In this document: piece by piece, positions 7,016 to 12,674 of the stretch
Numbering within the stretch: the stretch's first letter is position 1
Layout of the letters: each line of letters opens with the position of its first letter
DNA from: an uncultured Collinsella sp.
GTDB lineage: Bacteria > Actinomycetota > Coriobacteriia > Coriobacteriales > Coriobacteriaceae
Direction: 5' to 3'
Length of the DNA stretch: 12,674 bases
NCBI GenBank assembly: GCA_900552875.1
Contig: USCS01000027.1
Span: 1 to 12,674, forward strand
Program-made: the position numbers and the translations under genes
The notes under the pieces: model-generated
What the model was told of the DNA's origin: nothing
Databases searched by the model: none
What the model saw: only the letters and a program-made list of their open reading frames with translations

Positions 7016-7065
7016 TGGCCCTGCCGTTCACCGCGTTTTAGCCGCCGTGCCGGGGCCATTTATTT
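7016..7065 (+). terminator. Candidate terminator after recX
   Basis: TGGCCCTG (7016-7023) can pair with CGGGGCCA (7051-7058), eight pairs including one G-T, and TTTATTT follows. The loop is long (27 bases) and I see no strong inner stem, so the call is tentative. The T-rich tail overlaps the first bases of the rny -35 element. Confidence 0.5.
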
Positions 7066-7092
7066 GACAGTTGTTGTGGTTCAACGTACGAT
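7064..7092 (+). promoter_or_regulatory. Candidate rny promoter (TTGACA, TACGAT)
   Basis: A perfect -35 TTGACA at 7064-7069 is followed, after 17 bases, by TACGAT at 7087-7092, which matches four of six -10 bases including TA at the start and AT at the end. Transcription would start near 7099, giving a leader of about 160 bases before rny. Confidence 0.72.
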
Positions 7093-7121
7093 AAACACTG
7101 TCATTTGCTTTGTGATATGTG

Positions 7122-7143
7122 CTCATCTGTGATGAGTTTGTTT
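7122..7143 (+). promoter_or_regulatory. Hairpin 1 in the rny leader
   Basis: CTCATC (7122-7127) and GATGAG (7131-7136) form a perfect six-pair stem around TGT, followed by TTTGTTT. The stem is short and only half G-C, so it is a weak terminator at best; it may be a leader structure. A small third dyad, CGCA/TGCG (7166-7178), lies between this and hairpin 2. Confidence 0.45.
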
Positions 7144-7197
7144 ATATGTTTATCTGTATCCGACCCGCATTAGCTGCGCCCATATTACTCAAATGTC

Positions 7198-7229
7198 GCG
7201 AGCCGTTCGTAAGGACGGTTCGCTTTGTT
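7198..7229 (+). promoter_or_regulatory. GUAA-capped hairpin 2 in the rny leader
   Basis: GCGAGCCGTTC (7198-7208) pairs with GGACGGTTCGC (7213-7223) over 11 positions, two of them G-T, and closes on the loop GTAA, a GNRA-type tetraloop. CTTTGTT follows, which resembles a weak intrinsic terminator or attenuator. It lies about 25 bases before the rny ribosome binding site (AAGGAG, 7248-7253) and after the candidate promoter, so it would be part of the rny mRNA leader. Confidence 0.7.
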
Positions 7230-7258
7230 GTGTAACGAATCCATAAAAAGGAGTGAGC

Positions 7259-8809
7259 ATGCCTATCATCGCAGCGTTCGTTGGCATCGTTTTGGGTGCC
7301 ATCGCCGCCATTGCCTACATGCGCACCGCCAAGCAGGGTAGTCTTCACGAGGCCGACGAAAAGATTCAGTCGGCACACGTACAGGCTGAGTCCCTGATCG
7401 GTGATGCTAAGCGTCAGGCCGAGACCCTCAAAAAAGAGGCTCTGCTCGAGGCTAAAGAGGAGATCATCAAGAACAAGCAGGCCGCCGAGGCCGAGGACAA
7501 GCAGCGTAAGAGCGAGATTCGTACGCTCGAGAACCGTGTGATGCAGCGCGAGGAGTCCCTCGATCGTCGAAACGATGCCCTCGACAAGCGTGAGCATCAG
7601 CTGTCCAGCCAGGCCGGTCAGGTCGAGAAGCGCTCCCGTGAGCTCGAGGAGCTCTGCGCAAAGCAGACCTCCGAGCTCGAGCGAATCGCCGACCTTACCC
7701 GCGAGGACGCCCACAAGGAGCTCCTCGATAAGGTTCGCGGCGAGGTCACCCACGAGGCTGCCACGATCATTCGCGAGTCCGAGCAGCAGGTTCGCGCCGA
7801 GTGCCACAAGACCGCCCAGGAGATTTTGTCCCTGGCGATTCAGCGCTGCGCTGCCGACCACACTGCCGAGGTCACCGTTACCTCCGTGCACATTCCCTCT
7901 GATGACCTCAAGGGCCGTATCATCGGTCGCGAGGGTCGCAACATCCGGACCTTCGAGCAGGTTTCCGGCGTCAACCTCGTGATCGACGACACGCCTGAGA
8001 CCGTCGTTCTTTCGAGCTTCGACCCGGTCCGTCGTGAGACCGCCCGTGTTGCCCTCGAGAACCTCATCGCCGACGGCCGCATTCACCCCGCCCGCATCGA
8101 GGAGATGTATCACAAGGCTGCCGACCTGGTTCAGCAGCGCGTGCGCGAGGCCGGCGAGCAGGCTGCCTTCGATACCGGCATCCACGACCTGCACCCCGAG
8201 ATCGTCAAGACCCTTGGTGCCCTGCGCTACCGTACCTCGTTTGGTCAGAACGTGCTTCAGCACTCCCTCGAAGTCTCTGACCTGTGCGGCGTGATGGCTT
8301 CCGAGCTTGGCCTGGACGTTGTGACCGCCAAGCGCGCCGGCCTGCTGCACGACCTGGGCAAGGCAATAGACCATGACGTCGAGGGCCCGCATGCCGTCAT
8401 CGGCGCCGAGCTTGCCCGCCGTTATGGCGAGAAGCCCGTTATCGTCCACGCTATCGAGGCTCACCATGCCGACGTCGACCCCAACACGGTGCTCGATGTC
8501 CTGGTACAGGCCGCCGATGCTGTCTCTGCCTCTCGCCCCGGTGCCCGTCGCGAGTCTGCCGAGAACTACATCAAGCGTCTTGAGAAGCTCGAGGAGATCG
8601 CCAACTCCCATGAAGGCGTCGAGCGTACCTATGCCATGCAGGCCGGTCGCGAGGTCCACGTCATGGTTCAGCCGGACAAGATCTCCGATGCCCAGTCCAC
8701 GGTCCTGGCTCACGATATCGCCCATCAGATCGAGGAAGAGATGGAGTATCCCGGTCAGGTGCGCGTCGTCGTGATTCGCGAGAGCCGCGCTGTCGATATC
8801 GCTAAATAA
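7259..8809 (+). CDS. rny: Ribonuclease Y
   Basis: The product has 516 residues, the usual length. Domains in order: one N-terminal membrane helix (about 2-21), a long charged coiled coil (about 24-180), a KH RNA-binding domain (about 205-270, GxxG loop G223-R-E-G226), and an HD domain with H335, the H364-D365 pair (GLLHDLGKAIDHD) and D420, followed by the conserved SASRPGARRES segment. RNase Y is a membrane-bound endoribonuclease that starts mRNA decay in many Gram-positive bacteria. ATG 7259 follows AAGGAG (7248-7253) by five bases; the in-frame GTG at 7253 overlaps that site and is rejected. The gene has its own promoter and a structured leader. The next gene begins one base after the stop. 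Confidence 0.97.
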   Translation: MPIIAAFVGIVLGAIAAIAYMRTAKQGSLHEADEKIQSAHVQAESLIGDAKRQAETLKKEALLEAKEEIIKNKQAAEAEDKQRKSEIRTLENRVMQREESLDRRNDALDKREHQLSSQAGQVEKRSRELEELCAKQTSELERIADLTREDAHKELLDKVRGEVTHEAATIIRESEQQVRAECHKTAQEILSLAIQRCAADHTAEVTVTSVHIPSDDLKGRIIGREGRNIRTFEQVSGVNLVIDDTPETVVLSSFDPVRRETARVALENLIADGRIHPARIEEMYHKAADLVQQRVREAGEQAAFDTGIHDLHPEIVKTLGALRYRTSFGQNVLQHSLEVSDLCGVMASELGLDVVTAKRAGLLHDLGKAIDHDVEGPHAVIGAELARRYGEKPVIVHAIEAHHADVDPNTVLDVLVQAADAVSASRPGARRESAENYIKRLEKLEEIANSHEGVERTYAMQAGREVHVMVQPDKISDAQSTVLAHDIAHQIEEEMEYPGQVRVVVIRESRAVDIAK

Positions 8810-8810
8810 C

Positions 8811-9896
8811 ATGAGCGACGCGAACGAGCTCATCTCATTTATCGCGTCGATGTCGGGGGAGGGCAACCTTCGCGTCGAGGAGAACCTTGGCGAGGGGTAT
8901 GTCCGCCTCCGCGTTTCGGAGGCCGAGCGGCGTCAGGCAAAGCACGACATTCAGCATGTCGAGGATATCGTCATCGAAATGCTCCGTAATGCTCGCGATG
9001 CTGGCGCCGACAAAGTCTATCTCGCTACGACCAAGGAAGATGGCGTCCGCACGCTTGTCTTTCTGGATAACGGTTCGGGTGTTCCGCAGGATATGCAAGA
9101 GCGAATCTTCGATGCCCGCGTTACCTCCAAGCTCGAGAGCATGAAGATGGACCGTTGGGGCGTTCACGGTCGTGGCATGGCATTGTTTTCGATCAAGCAG
9201 AACACCGACGAGGCCCGTGTGGTCACGTCCGGCGTCGATTTTGGCTCGGCCTTTAAGGTGAGCGTTGCGGCCGACCGCCTCAGTGAGCGTGCCGATCAGT
9301 CCAGCTGGCCCCAGGCCGTCAAGGATGAGGACGGACGTTATGTCTGTGCTCGCGGTCCGCATAATATTATTCGCGCTGCTTGTGAGTTTGCGCTCGAGGA
9401 GTTGCGTGGTTGCGATGTCTATCTTGGTTCTCCGTCTGAGATTGCCGCGACCCTTTATGCTCAGGCGTCAAGTCGGCTTGATACGTCGCGTCTCCTGTTC
9501 ATTGATGACGAGAGCGAGCTTCCGGTTGTCGACCGTTTAGGCCTTGCCTCTGATGCCGAGGACTTTATCCGTATCTGTTCGGGTTTGGGTCTTGAGATGT
9601 CCGAGCGCACGGCCCATCGCATTTTGGCAGGGCAGATTAAGCCCGTTCGCGGTGTGACCGCGCGTCTGCTGCGCGAGCGTGATTCGTCCTCGCATGCGCC
9701 GGCTCCTGTCGATCTCGCGAAGGATCGTCGCGGGCTACGTATTGCCAAGGATGACATGGCTCAGTTTTCGCGTGCTGTGGAGCGTGACTTTAATGACCTT
9801 GCCGCCCGGTACTATCTCAACCTTTGCGGCGACCCAAAGATTCGTGTTTCGCGTGATCGAATCACTGTGACCTTCGATCTTGCCAAAGAGGAATAG
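8811..9896 (+). CDS. Uncharacterised GHKL-family (MutL-like) ATPase
   Basis: The product has 361 residues. The N-terminal half carries the GHKL ATP-binding boxes: the N box with E56, N60 and D63 (VIEMLRNARDAGA), D86-N-G88-x-G90 (LVFLDNGSGVP), then TSK (105-107) and GVHGRGMALFSI (117-128), the last two in the style of MutL or type II topoisomerases rather than of sensor kinases. I see no histidine phosphoacceptor domain, membrane segment or MutL endonuclease motif. Residues about 190-361 match no domain I recognise; they include a helical stretch at about 245-285. The start lies one base after the rny stop with no ribosome binding site of its own, so translation is probably coupled to rny. spoVS follows after 74 bases. 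ATP binding is well supported; the biological role is unknown. A role tied to RNA decay or to SpoVS is inference from position only. Confidence 0.8.
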   Translation: MSDANELISFIASMSGEGNLRVEENLGEGYVRLRVSEAERRQAKHDIQHVEDIVIEMLRNARDAGADKVYLATTKEDGVRTLVFLDNGSGVPQDMQERIFDARVTSKLESMKMDRWGVHGRGMALFSIKQNTDEARVVTSGVDFGSAFKVSVAADRLSERADQSSWPQAVKDEDGRYVCARGPHNIIRAACEFALEELRGCDVYLGSPSEIAATLYAQASSRLDTSRLLFIDDESELPVVDRLGLASDAEDFIRICSGLGLEMSERTAHRILAGQIKPVRGVTARLLRERDSSSHAPAPVDLAKDRRGLRIAKDDMAQFSRAVERDFNDLAARYYLNLCGDPKIRVSRDRITVTFDLAKEE

Positions 9897-9900
9897 TGCC

Positions 9901-9929
9901 TTTACCGAGTCCACTCGGTACGATACAGT
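9901..9929 (+). promoter_or_regulatory. Candidate spoVS promoter with embedded dyad
   Basis: TTTACC (9901-9906) and TACAGT (9924-9929) are separated by 17 bases and each matches four of six consensus positions. TACCGAG (9903-9909) and CTCGGTA (9914-9920) are perfect inverted copies around TCCA, overlapping the -35 element and the spacer. The dyad has no T-tract, so it looks more like an operator or RNA hairpin than a terminator. The promoter match is modest. Confidence 0.42.
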
Positions 9930-9970
9930 TATTGCAGTTAAAACGTACTTTTAAACTCAGGAGTTTCTTC

Positions 9971-10288
9971 ATGGATTGCCTGAAGGTATCAAGCAAATCA
10001 TCGCCCGCGTCCGTTGCCGGCGCCATCGCCGGCATGGTCAAGGATGGTGTACCCGTCAACATCCAGTGTGTCGGCGCCGGTGCGGTCAACCAGGCCATTA
10101 AGGCCGTGGCTATCGCGCGCGGTTTTTTGATTCCAACCGGTTTTGATATTTCCTGCGCGCCCGTGTTCTCCGACATCCTCATTAACGGGGAGTCGCGCAC
10201 GGCCATCCGCCTTTCTATCTACGTTCACCAGATCAATCGAGCTGCTATGGATAACGTCGTCATGGATGATGTTAAGCCTGTGGCATAG
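9971..10288 (+). CDS. spoVS: Stage V sporulation protein S (SpoVS) family protein
   Basis: The product has 105 residues. It follows the SpoVS pattern closely: MDCLKVSSKSSPASVAGAIAGM, then IQCVGAGAVNQAIKAVAIARGF, ISCAPVFSDILINGESRTAIRLSIYV. SpoVS proteins are small Alba-like folds. In B. subtilis the protein (86 residues) affects septation and spore coat assembly, yet homologues are common in bacteria that do not form spores, and their biochemical role is not settled. This copy has about 19 extra C-terminal residues (from HQINRAAMDNVV). ATG 9971 follows AGGAG (9959-9963) by seven bases; an in-frame GTG at 9896 would add a tail unlike the family and is rejected. It follows the GHKL ATPase and precedes miaB, much as spoVS lies upstream of miaB in Bacillus. 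Confidence 0.95.
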   Translation: MDCLKVSSKSSPASVAGAIAGMVKDGVPVNIQCVGAGAVNQAIKAVAIARGFLIPTGFDISCAPVFSDILINGESRTAIRLSIYVHQINRAAMDNVVMDDVKPVA

Positions 10289-10333
10289 CTTCTGCTTGCC
10301 TTGTTTCGCTCCCCATCGTTAGGACTTATGCAC

Positions 10334-11704
10334 ATGGACCAGCGTTCCGTACGCGATATTCTTGCCGGTAAAACCTACTTTATCCGCACCTTTGGCTGTC
10401 AGATGAATCAGCACGACTCCGAGCGTGTGAGCGGTCTGCTTGATTCGTATGGCTGCCTCATGGCGCTCGATCCCGCGCATGCCGATATCGTTGTCTTCAT
10501 GACATGCTGCGTGCGCGAGGCCGCCGATACTCGCCTGTACGGTCAGTGCAATTCCTGCAAAAGCCTGCCGCCTTCGCCTTCGGGCAAGCGTGTGGTTGCC
10601 GTGGGCGGCTGCATTGCGCAGCGTGATGGCGAGGGCCTGCTCACCAACGTCGATAACGTCAATGTCATCTTTGGCACGCATTCTATCGCACATGTGGCCG
10701 AGCTCATTGCCGAGGCGTTCCTTGACGGCAAGCGTCATATCCGCACCAATGAGCATGAGGATACGGATGCCATGAGCATGCCGTGGCATCGCGAGACCCA
10801 GTATCACGCCTGGGTGCCCATCATGACGGGCTGCAATAATTTCTGCACCTATTGCATCGTGCCGTACGTGCGCGGTCGCGAAAAGAGCCGCCCCTTCGAG
10901 GAGATTGTCGACGAGGTGACTGGTTTGGTGCGCCAGGGCGTGCGTGAGATTACGCTGCTAGGCCAAAACGTTAACTCATATGGTCGCGATCTGTTTGGCA
11001 AGCCGCGTTTTGCCGATCTGCTGCGTGCTGTGGGCGATACGGGTGTGGAGCGCATCTTCTTTACGTCTTCGCATCCCAAGGACCTGTTGCCTGAGACCAT
11101 CGACGCTATGGCCGAGACGCCTGCCGTTATGCCGCAGCTGCACTTGGCCGTCCAGTCAGGTTCGACGCGGATCCTCAAAGAGATGAATCGCCGTTATACA
11201 CGCGAGGACTATTTGGGCCTGGTCGATCGCATTCGCAACCGTATGCCCGATATCGCGCTCTCGACCGACATTATCGTCGGCTTCCCAGGCGAGACTGAAG
11301 AAGATTTTGAGCAGACGCTCTCGCTTGCCGAGACGGTCCGCTATGCCCAGGCCTATACCTTCATCTATTCCAAGCGCGCCGGTACCCCGGCCGCAGAGAT
11401 TGACGATCCTACGCCGCATGAGATTATTCTCGAGCGTTTCAACCGCCTGGTTAAGGTTATCGAGACCACGGCGCACGAGTATAACCAGGGTGAGCTTCAT
11501 ACTGTGGTGTCGGCGCTCATTGAGGGAACGAGTAAAAAGAACGACGCGGTCCTGCTGGGCAAGAGTCCTAAGAATCAGACCGTGCATGCGCCTATTCCCG
11601 AGGGTTACAGTATAGATCAGCTTGTTGGCAAGATCGTTGATGTTGACGTTGACGTTGCCAAGACCTGGTATTTGTCCGGCTCCGTTGTGGGCGAGCCGCG
11701 CTAA
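10334..11704 (+). CDS. miaB: tRNA-2-methylthio-N6-dimethylallyladenosine synthase MiaB
   Basis: The product has 456 residues. The N-terminal methylthiotransferase domain shows C22 (FGCQMNQHDSER), C58 (TCCVREAADTRLYGQ) and a third cysteine in VGGCIAQRDGE. The radical-SAM cysteines are C167, C171 and C174 (CNNFCTYC, then IVPYVRGREKSRP), and the C-terminal part is a TRAM domain. MiaB converts i6A37 of tRNA to ms2i6A37, using S-adenosylmethionine and iron-sulfur clusters. FGCQMN and VRGREKSRP distinguish it from RimO at 2351-3700. Instead of the usual NTC before the second cluster cysteine it has MTC, and an extra cysteine (C59) follows. ATG 10334 lies nine bases after AGGA (10321-10324); ATG 10328 is in frame but only three bases from it. 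The stop overlaps the miaA start (TAATG), and MiaA makes its substrate. Confidence 0.95.
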   Translation: MDQRSVRDILAGKTYFIRTFGCQMNQHDSERVSGLLDSYGCLMALDPAHADIVVFMTCCVREAADTRLYGQCNSCKSLPPSPSGKRVVAVGGCIAQRDGEGLLTNVDNVNVIFGTHSIAHVAELIAEAFLDGKRHIRTNEHEDTDAMSMPWHRETQYHAWVPIMTGCNNFCTYCIVPYVRGREKSRPFEEIVDEVTGLVRQGVREITLLGQNVNSYGRDLFGKPRFADLLRAVGDTGVERIFFTSSHPKDLLPETIDAMAETPAVMPQLHLAVQSGSTRILKEMNRRYTREDYLGLVDRIRNRMPDIALSTDIIVGFPGETEEDFEQTLSLAETVRYAQAYTFIYSKRAGTPAAEIDDPTPHEIILERFNRLVKVIETTAHEYNQGELHTVVSALIEGTSKKNDAVLLGKSPKNQTVHAPIPEGYSIDQLVGKIVDVDVDVAKTWYLSGSVVGEPR

Positions 11705-12642
11705 TGGTTTCTCCCGGGGCAGGTCTTTCCGCCGTTGCGATCGTCGGTCCGACGGCGGTTGGTAAGAGTGATGTTGCCGACCGTTTGGCCGCTCGTCTTT
11801 CGTCCGAAGTGCTGTCGTGCGATGCGATGCAAATCTATCGCGGCATGGACATCGGTACCGCAAAGATGACGCCCGATGAGTGTACTGCGCCGCTGCGTCT
11901 CGTCGACATTGTAGATCCGGGTGTGGCATATTCTGCTGCGCTTTATCAGGCTGACGCTCGCGCACATGTTGAACGTCTCCTTGGTTCGGGTTGTCTGCCG
12001 GTTTTTTGCGGAGGTACGGGGCTGTATCTCAAGGCCGCCCTCGATGAGATGGACTTTCCCTCGGGTGAACTTGAGGACGATCGCCGTGTGGGCTATCAGG
12101 AGCTTGCCGAGCGTATTGGCGAGGAAGAACTGCATGCCCTGCTTGCTGAGCGCGACCCAGAATCGGCTGCTGTTATTCATCCCCATAACGTGCGCCGTGT
12201 GATTCGTGCGCTCGAGATGCATGATGATGGTATCTCCTATGCAAGGCAAAAAAGTCAGTTTAGTGTTCCGCGCGAGCATTATCATGCTCTATGGTTTGGT
12301 CTGACGCGTAATCGCGAGGTGCTCTACGAGCGCATTAACCTGCGTGTCGATCTGATGTTTGAACAGGGTCTTGTCGATGAGGTTCGCGGTCTTATGGAAC
12401 AGGGGCTGGGAGATGCCCTGACTTCGATGCAGGCAATTGGCTATAAAGAGATCATTGATGCTTTCAATGGCGTGATGAGCATGGATGAGGCTCGCGAACT
12501 CATCAAGATGCGTTCGCGTCGCTATGCCAAACGTCAGCTTTCGTGGTTTAAGCGTGATGACCGTATCGTGTGGTTTGATATGGATGAATGTACGATCGAT
12601 GAGGTCGTTGAGGACATCCTGCATCGTATTGAGGCTGCCTAA
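11704..12642 (+). CDS. miaA: tRNA dimethylallyltransferase MiaA
   Basis: The product has 312 residues, the usual length. It has the P-loop GPTAVGKS (15-22), the DAMQIYRGMDIGTAK segment with D40 in the catalytic position, GGTGLYLKA, and the later VRRVIRALEMH and QAIGYKEI segments. MiaA transfers a dimethylallyl group from dimethylallyl diphosphate to N6 of A37 in tRNAs that read UNN codons, producing the substrate for MiaB. The gene overlaps miaB by one base and has no strong ribosome binding site, which suggests translational coupling. The following reading frame overlaps its stop in the same TAATG way. The product is complete and shows no frame disruption. Confidence 0.96.
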   Translation: MVSPGAGLSAVAIVGPTAVGKSDVADRLAARLSSEVLSCDAMQIYRGMDIGTAKMTPDECTAPLRLVDIVDPGVAYSAALYQADARAHVERLLGSGCLPVFCGGTGLYLKAALDEMDFPSGELEDDRRVGYQELAERIGEEELHALLAERDPESAAVIHPHNVRRVIRALEMHDDGISYARQKSQFSVPREHYHALWFGLTRNREVLYERINLRVDLMFEQGLVDEVRGLMEQGLGDALTSMQAIGYKEIIDAFNGVMSMDEARELIKMRSRRYAKRQLSWFKRDDRIVWFDMDECTIDEVVEDILHRIEAA

Positions 12643-12674
12643 TGGCCCGTTTCCCCCTTGTTCCCACGGCACCC
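12642..12674 (+). CDS. Start of a downstream gene (partial, unidentified)
   Basis: ATG at 12642-12644 overlaps the miaA stop in the arrangement TAATG, as miaA does with miaB, and the frame stays open for the remaining 11 codons (MARFPLVPTAP). This is too short to identify. The overlap is the main reason to treat it as a gene; no separate ribosome binding site is evident. Confidence 0.5.
   Translation, partial: MARFPLVPTAP

Noticed and set aside
7142..8866. A 574-codon open frame on the minus strand opposite rny
   Set aside because: It mirrors the rny coding sequence and has no recognisable domain or ribosome binding site; it is a shadow of biased codon use.
9903..9920. The dyad after the GHKL ATPase as an intrinsic terminator
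   Set aside because: The stem is only seven pairs and CGATACAG follows instead of a T-tract, so an operator or leader role is more plausible.
9896..9970. GTG 9896 as the start of spoVS, adding 25 residues
   Set aside because: The added segment crosses the dyad and candidate promoter. SpoVS proteins begin at the equivalent of ATG 9971, which has AGGAG at the right distance.
10301..10333. TTG 10301 or ATG 10328 as the start of miaB
   Set aside because: TTG 10301 has no upstream binding site. ATG 10328 is only three bases from AGGA, so 10334 is preferred, though 10328 cannot be excluded.

Overview
The window is a dense stretch of GC-rich bacterial housekeeping DNA. All supported genes lie on the + strand, and most are separated by gaps under 30 bases or by 1-base stop/start overlaps. 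RecA, RNase Y, a SpoVS protein, a Gram-positive type LexA box and the order ftsK-rodZ-like-pgsA-cinA/pncC-recA-rny-spoVS-miaB point to a Gram-positive lineage. The GC-rich, actinobacterial-like proteins together with this Bacillus-like order best fit class Coriobacteriia (for example Collinsella or a relative). That assignment rests on recognition and was not tested by a search.

Layout. (1) 1-4891 is one probable transcription unit: the end of ftsK (DNA translocase), a RodZ-like membrane helix-turn-helix protein with disordered and repetitive segments, yajQ, rimO (ribosomal protein S12 methylthiotransferase), pgsA (phosphatidylglycerophosphate synthase) and pncC (NMN deamidase). It ends at a perfect 10-bp terminator-like hairpin. 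(2) 4892-5148 is a 257-base control region. It holds an 11-bp phased TTTGGTC repeat and a strong promoter whose spacer is almost filled by a perfect CGAAC-N4-GTTCG SOS box. (3) 5149-7001 carries recA and recX. (4) 7002-7258 is a second 257-base region with a terminator-like hairpin, a TTGACA promoter touching it, and a leader of about 160 bases with hairpins. (5) 7259-12642 carries rny (RNase Y), an uncharacterised GHKL-family ATPase one base downstream, spoVS (with its own candidate promoter and dyad), miaB and miaA. A further reading frame begins at 12642 and runs off the window.

How the genes fit together: the ends of the window concern chromosome segregation and cell shape (FtsK, RodZ-like), and tRNA and ribosome modification (RimO, MiaB, MiaA). 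The middle concerns membrane lipid, NAD recycling, recombination with SOS control, and mRNA decay. I see no mobile element, CRISPR array, RNA gene or defence island. The least explained parts are the GHKL ATPase next to SpoVS, the phased repeats upstream of recA, the rny leader hairpins, and the low-complexity architecture of the RodZ-like protein.
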